Shown here piece after piece: positions 1 to 13,000 of a stretch of DNA of 64,000 nt. The position numbers and the translations under genes were made by a program. Positions within the stretch are counted from its first letter, which is position 1; the number at the start of each line of letters is the position of its first letter. Under the pieces are notes generated by a model. It was given only the letters and a program-made list of their open reading frames with translations. It was not told the origin of the DNA and made no database searches. The DNA is from Phallusia mammillata. Lineage: Eukaryota > Chordata > Ascidiacea > Phlebobranchia > Ascidiidae. The stretch is from assembly GCA_003260075.1 (NCBI GenBank), contig QLIY01000555.1:43885-107884 (forward strand). Reading direction: 5' to 3'.

Positions 1-3000
1 CCTGACTGATCTTTAACTATTACGGACATCCGTTTCCGGGTATTGTTGAACTCCAGGACGGCCAATATCGTGTACGTCACTGACTTACCTACAAAAAGGT
101 AAATGTTAGGTAATCATGCAGTACTGTGTAAGTGCTGAAGTAACAGTCAACACACCTGTAGTGAAGCAGCCCTTCTTACCTTAAATCAGCAGGCTTTACT
201 CATAACTACACATATTTTTACAGACTGATTTGGGTTGGAATTAGTTGTATTTTACTAAGACTGACGACGCCTATAGGTGTGACATATGGATTGGGTTCCT
301 AACGGAATAGAAGAACTTGAGAAAAACTACTTATCACCAAAACAAATGTATTTTACGTAAAATTGAACGACAAAAATCTAAAGGCATCAAATGAGTTAGT
401 GCAAAACAAGCAAAGTTTTACATGCGATGTGTTGGTAAAAAAGGGCATTCGGATAAACATTACTCGAAGTATAAACCAATTTTATCACACATCAAATCAA
501 AACTTTATACTTTGGTCTAACCATGTTCTATGACGGTGATTGTGTCGAAAGTTCGCGATTTGAAAACGTATCCGAAGTTTCTGGCTGCTGATACCAGAGC
601 TGCCTCGTCGGGCGATTGCGCTCGGTATGTAAGTGAACCTGTACACAAAAAATAATTCACGCAAGTTAAGTGGAAATGCAAGATTTGTAAATGAGTATGC
701 AAAAAAACAAACACTTTTTTCTCAACCTCGATTGGGAGTCCGCAATTACCTTTCAATTTTTGTAATGTTTTTACCTCTATAATGTTATCATTGTGCTACA
801 TTTTTACTAAATCCGCAAATAGGTGATAAAAAATTTAAAGTTATAGAAATATTGATTAAAACAAGCATCGTCGTCTCACTTGGTTACAATTTAGTGACAC
901 AGTACAAAAAAAATTGGTCACAAAAGTTTGAAATTTAAACACGTTTGCCGAATTCGACCTATTAAAACAATTTTAGCGATAAATTCCGTAGTAGTTTACC
1001 GTCACTGGTTTGTTCGATCACAACCGTGTGGCACAGAGCGAGAAGACGCATAAACTGATGGCACTTGTGGTCACCGCGACTGACTTCATCGACTAGGCGC
1101 TGGTCGTAAAACTTGAAAGAACGCTCGGCGTATTCGTTGTTTGAAAGGTCGACTGGTGTTGCTTCCTGGGGAAAATAAAAAAGAAATTCCAACAAATAAG
1201 CTATTGCTGTCAGGCATAATGTATAAACGGATTTTCCAGCAGTTTTTATAATAAATAATCGATGTTTTGATGTCCCATACAAGACGCCTTCATCAGGATA
1301 ACGGCATCTATTGCAAGACAAATTTCTTATAAAGCGACAATTGCAACAAAATACACAAAACAGAAACAACATTGTGCGGCTGTAAACTGGCACCAACGGA
1401 GTGATAAATAACTGATTAAAATTTAACTGCATGGAAACAACAAGCAATCGAGCAAACACCCAATTCTTAGGTAAAACATATTTTTTTAGTTTTGATTTTT
1501 CTTTGTGCTTACCTCCTCAAATCGAACTCTTTCTCTGTGTCTGTTATACAGGTCTCCATATCTTTTTCCGTTGATGGAACACTTGTCAAATTTCATTACG
1601 TTCTGAGTCAGCGTTCCAGTTTTGTCCGAAAATATGTAGCCTACTTGCCCTAGTTCCTGCCAACACAAAAAATGAAAAGCTATTAAAACCGTACACACAT
1701 ATAATTTTCTTTCTAAAGCACTATTAAACGGGGAAGTAGTACATGGTGTAGGAATTTACCTCGTTTAAAGTAGTAGTCCTGGCAACAGCTGGCAGATTTT
1801 TCTTGGAATAGTAAAGCTTTCGATCCCAGTTGATGTAAAAGCTTTGGCCAAGTCGTATAAACTCCATGCTGCAAAGTTCAATATGTATTTGTAAGTTCAC
1901 AGAAATTGGATATGTGTTTGTAAGTTTTATTCCTGTCGGAAATTGTTCTTGTTTTTCATTTTTTACCAACTGGTGTGCTGGGTGGGGCCAATGCCACCGA
2001 AAGAATTTTTGTGTAGTATGCTCAACAAATCAAGGCGGGATTAAAAACGACAAAGGTAGGGTGATAAAGCGGTTGCGCTAGTCACTCATCTCACATATAC
2101 CAACCTGCCCCCCCCCCCTGGTGTGCTGGGTGGGGCCAATGCCACCGAAAGAATTTTTGTGTAGTGTGCACAACAAATCAAGGCGGGATTAAAAACGACA
2201 AAGGTAGGGTGATAAAGTGGTTGCGCTAGTCACTCATCTCACATATACCAACCTAACGTAGAGTGAGATTGGAACAAGGGTGTTGAGAATAATGAGATTC
2301 GACCAGAACATGAGAAAACCCGACATCTGAGGATTCGGTGAAAAACTGTCCCACGGCAAATACATCTGAAATTTCTAAAGAATGGAACATAGTGTTAGCG
2401 ACGTAATTTATGCATATTGCTACTAAATATGCAACTTACATTTCCTTGCGTGCTCTCCCATACACTGTTTAATATGGCAGCAAGAGTGGAAAAAAGAAAA
2501 AGGACCAGAAAAATCTAAAACAAAACAACAACATTTGTTATAAAATTAATTAAAAATCACGAATCATAAACGTCGTATATACAACTTACCCCCCAAACGA
2601 GCTTATTCATAAATCTCTCGATGCGCGTCCGTTTTAGGATTCGGCGACCTGGATAATATGTTTTTTGTGGCATGACATTGCGGGCACATGTATCAAAATC
2701 AAGAACAATAAACGCATAGTAGTGTTAAGTAAAAGTTAGTTCAAGTAAATTCGTAAATACGTTAAACACTGAAAAAGATACACGCATTTTAAGTCTCAAG
2801 AATATGTTTTATGCACGTTTCAACAGCCACACTCAAGGGGACAACATTCTACAAAAGCTAGAGTTTAAAAAGTTCCATTGGTTTTAAATTCACATTCTGT
2901 AAACTGTAAAGCATTCTGTAGTGAACTATACAAAATACTGGGAATAATCAACAAAACATATAATACGTTTGAAAAGTGTCCTTGCCTGAGTTTTGCATTA

Positions 3001-5043
3001 ATTTTGTGTCAGATCCAGCAAATATCACCAGCCCATAACACCAGGTCGTGTTTCTGAGATTGCAACCTCTCAGTAAAATCTTCTCATTGTCAATCGCTAT
3101 CGTTTTTCCCTTCCATTCCAAATTGCCCGTAAATTTGTGCAGAACGTTATTCGGTGCTTCGCATACGACTTTTCCTGTCAACGAAGTGTGCATATAAGTA
3201 TAATTTATCTCATGAGCTATTTCCATTTATTCGCTTTTTACGCTCCCAAATAAGACAATATGGTGTGCAGAAACGTAGCTGGTTTATTTCTAAGACAGGT
3301 TCGACATGCAAGCTACATAACTGAAGTAAGGTTCGGCACCAGAAAACTAAGTAAGTCGGGTTGAGCTTTTCAGCTCGGCCCGGTTCGGGCTCAAGCATCC
3401 ATAAATCAGGCTTAGATGGGGGCTTGACTTAACACTCGGCATCTTTCTTGTCGCGTTTTCAACACGCGTTGTTTTGTTAACAAACTATTCAGAAATCACA
3501 GAATATTCGATATTATGTGTTATAATGGAAAACGTCTTACCGTTAAAAGAAGTAAACAGCTTTACATCATCGCCTATCTCTCCAGTCACCGGAAGAGCTT
3601 GTCTTACCTTTAAATTTGTCTCGCTAAAAACACGAAACGTTCAAAACGATCACAACATCATAATGACCGGTTCGTGCAATGAATCAAGCGCTAAAGCTTA
3701 CCCATCTAAGTCAGCAGTTTCGATGTAAACCACATTCTGTTCTTCACTGCTGGAAAGCAGAAGGAGGTCCGCCTGTGTATATGATACAATATTTGAAACT
3801 TTGGATTTTCAACGGCGATGCATAACTGCAATACTTACAGGAATATGTTCATTGTTACTCAGTTTAACAACGTCGCCAACACGAAGGTTCATCCATCGTT
3901 CCGTGACCAGGCTTTCACAAAAACACTTTTTAAATTTAATTAATGAATTACATTAAACCCTTTTTAGGAAAAGCGTCAAATAATAATTTTTTAACCGACC
4001 TAGAAAATGGCTGCTTTGCGTGCCAGTTTACCATATGAACGGCCAATATTAGCATTCTGACGTTTGTTACAAATTTATCGTTTCCACGTTACGCCAAATA
4101 TTTACATAGGACCTGTTCGTCTTTTAAAAGGAGATTGTCATTATTTTTGACACAGCAGCCGTTTTATGGTTTAATACAAACGCAGGTTCTTACCTGTCTG
4201 ATTTTACTTTTAATGTTTTCCTATTGTTCACCGCTTTATCACTTCGATGTCGATGCTGCAAACAGTATTTACAAATAATACTTGCAAAGTATAGAAGTAA
4301 AACTACACAAAAACAAACTTATTTGGTAAATATCTGACATAAGCTTCATATTCTCATATTTAAGTTTTGTCGAATGTTATTGTCGTGTTTTAGTAAACAT
4401 TTAGTCCTAAACATCTTATGTTAGAAATTACACGTTTTACTTACAACATCATCAACTGCATCTTTGATAGCTGTAATCCCAAGCACAATTATAATTGGAA
4501 TCAAGGTTGTGATTGGATTTAAAGAAGAGATGTGAGGAATAAACTAAAAGTTAAAAGTTTTTTGGTTATAAAAGAAAGGTTCACAAGTTTTACTGCATTT
4601 AAACTTACAAAAATAAATGGGCTGTACTCACTTGCAATAATAAGAGCGCAACAAAATAAATATTTACAACACGATGGAATTGTTCAAAAAGGTTTATAAA
4701 GATGAAGTTGTATGCTGTGTAGTGGGATGTTTTGATTTCATTTTCCTGGAAAATAGAAGTATTTTATTTACTGCAACAGAAACTGCAATAACATACAATT
4801 AAGTGAGTGTAAACACAAGTGGCATTTTTATTATTTGGAAATTAAGCTTCCAACTGAACAGCTCCAAACAAAAAAACTTACAGTATAATTGAATTGGCTG
4901 TTGTAGTCAAAGTTGTTTGCAATCAGATCCCTTTGTTCCTCTGCAAAAAAAACAATGACGTTTTTTTTCACTCTAGAATAGATGCTTACCCAAACCTAAG
5001 AAATAAACTTACCTTTAACAGCCTTCGTACATATTCCTCCCAT
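1..5043 (-). CDS. ATP8B: P4-ATPase lipid flippase, ATP8B class (copy A, 5' part)
   Basis: Phospholipid flippase of the P4-ATPase family, expected to move aminophospholipids or phosphatidylcholine to the cytosolic leaflet with a CDC50 partner (family knowledge). Seventeen exons are visible: 5013-5043, 4882-4940, 4632-4745, 4445-4543, 4194-4255, 3839-3911, 3702-3772, 3541-3623, 2986-3174, 2590-2648, 2440-2514, 2253-2365, 1760-1868, 1513-1656, 1000-1165, 522-638 and 2-88, giving about 550 aa. The start is the ATG at 5041-5043 ([10 protein letters not shown]). Visible motifs are the actuator-loop DGET ([11 protein letters not shown]), PISL in M4, the phosphorylation site DKTGT (Asp about 390) and the nucleotide-domain [17 protein letters not shown]. 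The M5-M10 half lies beyond the left edge. Nearly all exon lengths and phases match copy B, so the two are tandem duplicates. The intron after exon 9 appears to use a GC donor. A C-run with flanking duplicates sits in intron 12. Confidence 0.9.
1970..2254. repeat. Direct duplication around C-run (assembly gap), flippase A intron 12
   Basis: Copies at 1970-2107 and 2118-2254 flank a 10-nt C-run (2108-2117). They differ by about three substitutions. The pattern fits overlapping or allelic contig ends joined by a placeholder. Confidence 0.8.
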
Positions 5044-7084
5044 GACAAAAACTAACCTACTAATGTTTATAGTCACTTTATTAAAAAAAACAATGAACAG
5101 TCAAAGTAATGCTCTAAAAAGAACTTCCTTTGCTAATATAACCTCATCTTGCCTCAAACCATTCCCTAATCAAAGTTTAGTTTCAGAAGCTTTTAATGAA
5201 ATATAATTTGCATGATACAAAATTAAAATGGACATGACACAATAATCGACAACTTAAAATGTAGTGCAGAAAAAGCGCGAGTGCATAACATTAAGCATGA
5301 CATGCAAGAAAACATCCATAAACATTTGCCCCTGAAACCATCACAGGAACACATTTCACTTCAAAACAGCCACAGGAAGTAGGGCTAAAGGGTTGACTGA
5401 TAACCAATGTAAACAAAAGGCAGATGCTAACTTGAAAATGGGAGGCACCACTTGCTAGAGTAAATTTGGTTCAATAAGGTACAGTAATGAGACCCCACTA
5501 TTAGAGTGTAGTAAAGCATAAAGAGCAAAAAATACCTAAATACACAAAGTTGTGGGAAAACTTAACTTTTTGTAAACCAATTTTTAAAGAAATACATGCA
5601 TGTTTTCTACATTTGAACAACATAGACCAAACTAAATTATCCAAACTTAAACTTTTGTTAGATATTACATGAAGCCCAATCATTGACCTATTCTAAATGA
5701 AAACTTCTCACCACCTTCACATATGACAAAACTACAGGTGAGTTTACTGACACTAACAAATTGATCTGACACAAAATTTAAGCACCGTTACCCAGTCCCA
5801 CCTATGTACTGATGACATGACGGGGGTAAGTTAAACATTGATTGGACCTCTCTAATGGTTCTGCTATGTTACACAACAGGGCAAATATACAAATGCAAAC
5901 AGATGTTTGCTTGAAGAGTGACGCCGCGTCATGAGTTTAACAATAACCAGCATCAGTATATCATTGACCATCCGCTGCCAGTGGAAAGTTAGGTGGGATT
6001 CACAAAGGAAAGTGAAATTTATAGTTCAAAAAGAGCAACATGTTTGAACAATTTGGGTTACACATATAGTACAAACAATGATAAGCGCATATACAGGCTA
6101 CATACTGAAGGAATTAAGTCATTATTTGCAATGGCACAAATCTATGAAATCAAACTAATTATGACAAGGCCATTGATAAATGGGTGCACAAAACAAAATA
6201 TAAAACATAAATGTTTCACACAAGTGGAATTATTCACCTCATAATTAAATAAAAAGGCTCTGATTGCCAATAACTTTTACCAAAATATTTTATCTGTTTA
6301 AACAATTGTATTGCAACCAACAGCAAAAAAGATTTGAGTTTTGTCCAATTTTAAAAGTTATCAAAAATTGGACCTATTTAATGTTAGTATAAATAGACAA
6401 AACCATTAATATTCTTCTATGGTCAAAAAATATCATCCTGAGTGCACAAAAATATTTGTCCTAAAATTTGAATATTGTTTAAGCTTTGGAAGGGACACCG
6501 GTTTTCCATAACTGATATTGAAAAAAAAAACTAAATTTCCATTGCTTGCTATTTGAAAAACGATGTCTAAAAAAGAACAATAATAATAAACTACACTTGA
6601 CAGTAAATTGATAAGTATTCAAATGATGAAATATTGGTCAGTACGTTTGCATTGATATAATGTGAAGAGATTAAAAAAAAATAGGAATGGTAATGTGAAG
6701 GGACAATTACTCGGAAAAACATTCATTTTCATGCACATTAACACATATGTGTCGTTTTACATCAAAAGTTTACATATCCAGCAGGAATACAGTACCAAAG
6801 GCAAACATACTTTACAAGTGACAATATAAGGAAAATCCAGATTGTTTCAGTCTTGTAAGGCAACATGAATATTAGTGCAACAAAATGAGGTAAAACAAAC
6901 AAGTTATTGTTAGAAACTTGTTAGCACAACTGAGTGCTTAAAACTTCAGTGATTGTCAAGTCATTCAACAGTGAAGTTTTGTGTATGTTAGAAATCCATG
7001 TAAAGTGGGTTTATGGCTAAAACCAGTGCAGTGTTTTTAGTTAAATACTAGTGGTAACCAAATGCAGTGGAATTTGTATTACAG
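5044..7084. other. Intergenic region between the two tandem flippase genes
   Basis: About 2 kb of AT-rich DNA between the stop of copy B and the start of copy A, on the same strand. It must hold the copy B 3' UTR and the copy A promoter. No additional gene, TIR element or RNA gene recognised. Confidence 0.4.
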
Positions 7085-10000
7085 TTAGATTGGTAGCTCC
7101 TTGTAAGACTCGGTAACAACGCCTTCGTTGCGACTGTTTTTACTTGGGCCAGGTGCTGGAGTTTCCTCAACAACCTTTTGCGGTGAATTCTCAGTTGAAG
7201 TGCCATTCTTTTTTCTCATGCTCATTCTTCCAGATGTAATAAGGTTTCCAAATCCACGCTCATGAGAGAAGGCATAACCAGATTTTGGCCGAGAGGTTCG
7301 ACGCTTGAGGTGCAACTTTGTGCGGAAAAGGTCGAGTGTTGATATACTTTCTGAAGTTTTCATTTTTGACAGTTTCTTCTCCTTCATTTGTATTTTTTGA
7401 ATCTGTACAAAAAGCGGCATGTTCAAATAACCAGACAAATTAAAACTTTAAAACAACATGTTGGACATTACTTATTATCATAAAAATCTTGATCTTTAGC
7501 CATTTGCAAAAGTTACAATTTTTCAGAAAAGTGGGGAAACTTTTTTCCAGCATTGGTATTCACATATTTATGTGGTAAAATAGTTGTGTACAGAAAAACG
7601 CTTTTAAATTGGCTTCCACAACCAACAATAACATTATGATGCCTTCTTCATGTGACAAGCAAGTTCCATGATGTAATAAGGATGAGACTACAGCTATAAC
7701 ACTCATGTTTGAAAATGTTTGTTGACAAGGAGTTAAATATTAAACAAACATGATAATACATCCAAAAGGAGCATGGGTTTACCTGTTGATTGTAATGTGG
7801 ATATAAGGCATTGTGAACAAACCTAAATGCCACCATTGGAAGAATACAAATTGCAATCACTAAAAGTACTGTAAACCAAGTTGCAGGATAACTGTAAGCA
7901 TTGGTGGCAACACCTATACACAAAGTTGTTTAGTTATGATCATGAAATAAAGAAACATATAAATACAGTTAAACTGGATTCTGTTAATCTAGATCTTCAC
8001 CTAATTTAAAACTTAAGGTACAACGATTTGTAAAAAATGTTTTGACCCAAATGGGTCCGGATTAACCAAGGTTTACTGCATATTAAGACAGTCACGCAAA
8101 CCTTAAATAAACAGTAGAACATGGTTGCTTACCGACAAATGGAAATTGGGTTGTAATAAGATTGTAAAGCCCAGAACTGTGCAATGCAAAGGTGAAGATG
8201 AAAAAAATGACAATACTACCCCAAATAAAGAAGTGATTTACTGGAGTCCAAAATGATGTGACAAGGGCCACCTAAAAAGGCAAACATTAACTTAGTTTAG
8301 GTAAACAGGCTAAAAATAGCTGTGAAGTTAAATTTTTATAAAGCCTCAAGAAATACAGAGTGTAAAATGCCTGCGGTGTCATGGTCAACACAGAAAAAAG
8401 TAACTAAAAAATTTGACACAAAAATTAGCTTTGTTGGTAATAAATAGACAAACCTACATATCTCAGTTAAGCACAACTGACATTTTGACAACATTTTCTA
8501 AAAAGTTTAACTAAAATACCTGTAGAGTGACAACAAGAATTAAACAAGTTGAAATAACAGTGGAGACAGTTTGCCGATCGGTCATATCAAGACCAGTTGG
8601 GGCCATTCCCTGTGCAAATGCCCCATATGGAATGAAAAATAGGATGATACTGGTGATGATTCCCCAGATAATGCTAAACAAAAGTAAATAATGTTTGAAT
8701 TGCAATATTTACTTCTAGAATATAGTGTTTCAGCAGTCAGTACTGTCATACAATAAGTTAGGCCAAAATAAGCCTAAGTTAGGCCAAAATAAGTGGTCCT
8801 GACTGACCATAAAATTTTTTTATGAAACACTTATTTTTGCATTAATCCACAACTTATTGTGCAAACATTGCATTATGTAAGAGATTTTTTTGCACTTAAA
8901 TTATTTTAGGACAATACAAAATGTCAGGTTTCTGTCACTGTGCTTACGCTAATTTACCAAAAAAATCTTCATCAGAAAGTATGTTTTGCATCAAAGGAAG
9001 TTTCAATTGTGCAAACAGATAAGCAAAAATACATTGTAGTGGATAAAAATCTCACCTTTTCAAAAATATAGGTATGTTAAAGAGTTCATTCTTCTGTCCA
9101 GGTAGATAGAGTTTTGGATATCGTATTGAGTAATCATCATTCAAATCCTTTACAAGTAAACAACAAAGTTGCAAAAAAGTGCTTCATTTCATATATAACT
9201 GGGAACCATTTAATACTTCAAATTTGACTGAGTTTTACAAATCAGGCAGATAATGTGGTTTAATACCGTAAAAACACAGTGACAGCAAAAACAGTCATGC
9301 AAGTCTTTATTTAAAAAAATGTTAGCAAGCATTTTGCAATCTAAACATGCAAATGATTTGGAACTGATGAGGTGGATGTGTTAGGCATGCACACAGTGAA
9401 ATTTTTACATCCTTATAAAAAATATCGACAAATCATTTTACCATAGTGTGTCTGAAATAAAAATGTAAAAGCGACACAGGTTTGAAAACAAATCAACAAA
9501 AAATCGTTGAAAGAAATTAAATTCCTCTGTTTTCATTTAGCAACTGTTTACATTTCTTACTAAAGTGATAAAATTCCTGGTAAATTTATTCTGGGAATCT
9601 TTCCCTGTTCTATTGCAGTTGTCGCAACGATTTCCACCTTTCATTTTATAAATCACAAGTTCGGGAAATATTTATTTCCAGGCTTAAATCAGTGTTGTAA
9701 AAACAAATTAATCTCTGCTCTCCAGACACTAAAGATCCTTTTTAGCGAAATTAATTTGTTTTTACAACACTGTCAACACTGATTTTAGCCTGGAAACAAA
9801 TATTTCCCGAACTTGTGGAAGTGATAAAATGTCGTTAAGAAAAATTGCCCTTTGCTTGAAGATTAAAAGTTTTAAAATAAACATTGGCTTAATTGCATTA
9901 CCATTTTCTGTAATGTTGCACATTATCAAGAAAACATGAGTTACCATAATCACCACAAAAAAATTTGAGTTTGCAAAAATTAAACACCACAAAAGAAACA

Positions 10001-13000
10001 AACACTTTTTCAGCTTTGTAATTACCCTACTACACTCTTATTAATCAAAATGACTTCAAATCATTGTCATTCCGAGATTTTTTCATAAGCATGCCAAGCC
10101 TATTCAGGCAAATCAAATTGGTTAAAGAAAAAAGAAATCATTCCCTCAAGTTGGGTTGGCAATCACCAAAGCATTCTACCACCATAAATTGCAACAAGCC
10201 TTCCCTGTTGCATGCAGTGTTACCTGCTCTAGTAGAGCTAGAATAAAAATTGGTGTGGAAGTATACACGATGTTGTATAGAGTGACAAACCAATCGTCAT
10301 AAGTCGACTGCACATACAAACACCAAAAAATAAATGAATGTTTGGTTAGATATAATATGAAAAATGAATGTAGGTTGAGATGAGCTGAAATGAAACATTT
10401 TCATTTCGATATTTGGTGCTGGCCAATCTCCATTGAACATATATTACTAAAATTTAAGCCTTTACTTCGCGCGATGAAACTCAAAACAGTTCAAGTGCTT
10501 CAGGTACAGTGGTGCCATAGTTGTGATGTAAAAAGTTCTTTTAATATCTGGTGACACAGATTTGTATAAAATTTGCAGGTTGTATTGTGATGTTTTTGCA
10601 ATTTGTGAATGAACTGCTTTTTGTGTTACACACTATTTCCTATTGTGCGCAACACTATACAGTTTTGCAGAAACAAACCGTTACTTTTGTAAACAGAATT
10701 ACAGACCAAGGTCCCAAACACAATGCAGTACACTTAAAACAGGACTTCACAACACACAGCAAAAGTTACAATGGTGCTAAGTGGTTAAAGTGGGAGTGAA
10801 GTTTGGGGATTTCCCAACAGGGCAGTAATGGTGTGGTGACATTTCTACCTGATAAAACAATGCGACACAGAGCACGGGAAATGAGGTGTAAGCAACATTA
10901 TACATTGCCACGAACCAGGGTTCATGGATGCTCTGTGGAATGTAAGCAGTTATAAGTTACTGTTAAAGTTTGTTGGGCAAACTAAGATATTACACAGATG
11001 GTCAGCTTGTTGGTATATATGGTATGTTACTGGCATTTTCCAAAACGCCCAAGCCGGCTTCTATAGATCAAAAAAGGTGGTTTACTAAATAGCCGCAGTC
11101 TGCGATGGAATATGTTTTACTCACATGTGACACAAAACATGATAAACGAATAGCAAAAATTGATCATTACCTGTGCAGTGAAGCCATTGTAGATACCATA
11201 CCAAAATTGTACCAAGGTAAATGCAAAGTTTTTGTAGAAAAAGTACCCGAAAAACTTGCACATTCTCATGTAGGACCAGCGGCCATGGACCAAAAGTAAC
11301 CGTTCCAAGTACCTACAAATCATATTACAAATTTTACAGGTTGCTTTCATTTTTATCCCCTTGGGTAAAATGAAGGCTAAATGCTTGATGCCCACTGTCG
11401 ACATGACATAATCACTGTCAAGCATCCCATTGCAGCTGTGCGAAATTGTTGTTTTCAATCATTTTTTTATTTGTAAGAGTTAGTAATTTTGTTGTACCAA
11501 ATGTGTTTTCTATTTAAAGCAAGGATAGAATTAGAATGCATCCCCACCTGCACAAGCACAAGGTAACTTGCTCATATTAAAACAAACATCTAATTTAACA
11601 CAAATATTTTATGTGTTGGTTCTTACGCAACACAAGCGCTTTAACAACAAACTATTATCTATATCATTTTCACTATTAAAATAGAGAAAGCAAGCACCTG
11701 AATTGACCAAGAGCAAAGTCAGAAGAGAGCACAGCTTGTGTTCCTTCCTCACCACTGATTCCCACTCCAATATGGGCAGCTAAAACAAATTTTCAAAAGT
11801 TTTTTTACAATCTACATTGCCTTACCAAGATTACATGTTTGGCAAAACTTACCTTTTATCATACTGACATCATTGGCACCATCACCAATAGCAAGTGTTA
11901 CAGCTTTTTTATTTCTCTTCACTAGATCAACAACTTGGGCTTTTTGCAGTGGGGTGACACGACAGCATATAACGGCAGAACAGTGTGACGCAAGTTCGAG
12001 AAATTTTAGTTCCAGATCCTTAATAAGTGCATGAGCCTAAAACATTAAAGATTTTTTTTATTTTTGTGTGTTTCAACTAAGAAAATAGCCTAAACCTCTG
12101 GTAATCCAGACCCATTTTGGACCAAAAAAATCCAGTTTAGGTGAAGATCTGGATTAACCCCAATGTTGATTAGTTCCATTCTTAGCTTATTACAAATCAT
12201 TTGTAGGACAAGTTTTGTCCGACGCTAAGATTCAGATTAACCAAGTCTAGTTTAACTGAGGTCTACTGGAATTATTGCAAAACTTCAAGCAGTTTTCCAC
12301 TAGGATAGAGTAAGAAAGAAAACAATTTAGTTGTCCAATCTGAGACTGAAGATACCCAACCATAATTTATGGCATACACATTTTGCATTCATTGTCAAAA
12401 ACTTACCAAACTGTGTCCTCCAATAACAAGTCCATATGACTCCTGTTCATTTGTATTGTTAATGTGTGGGGTGGCAACTCCATTTGCCACTCGCGATGTG
12501 TTGACAACCTGCAACAAAAGAGTAAAATTTTCAAGTGATGTACAACTAAGGCAGTAACAATATCTGTATGGACATCAAAGACGGCACAGGTTTTAAATAA
12601 GGTTTGCAAATGCCACACAGTCTTACTTTTGTTTTGATGTACTGCATTACATTTTTTCCCTAGCAGCGATGAAAATAAATAAACCATTAGAGATTTAACT
12701 AGAACATCCACTTTCGGAGTACCAGGTATTTTATAATGGTCAGTGTTGGTGCTACGCCAAGCATTAGAAAGAGTATTAAGAGTTTGTCCAAATGACATTA
12801 GGACAAAAATTGGAACAACTCCCAGAAACAATGTAAAAAATAACAAAATTGTGTATCAGTGGTTTTAAAAATAAAATAAAAACTAGTTACTATAATACCA
12901 TTAACAGTTACCATAATGAAAAACTTTTTTCTGTTGCCATAAAAAGCCAAATTAAACACTATTTTTAACAGCTGTTATTATATTTTCTGTGTATATATAT

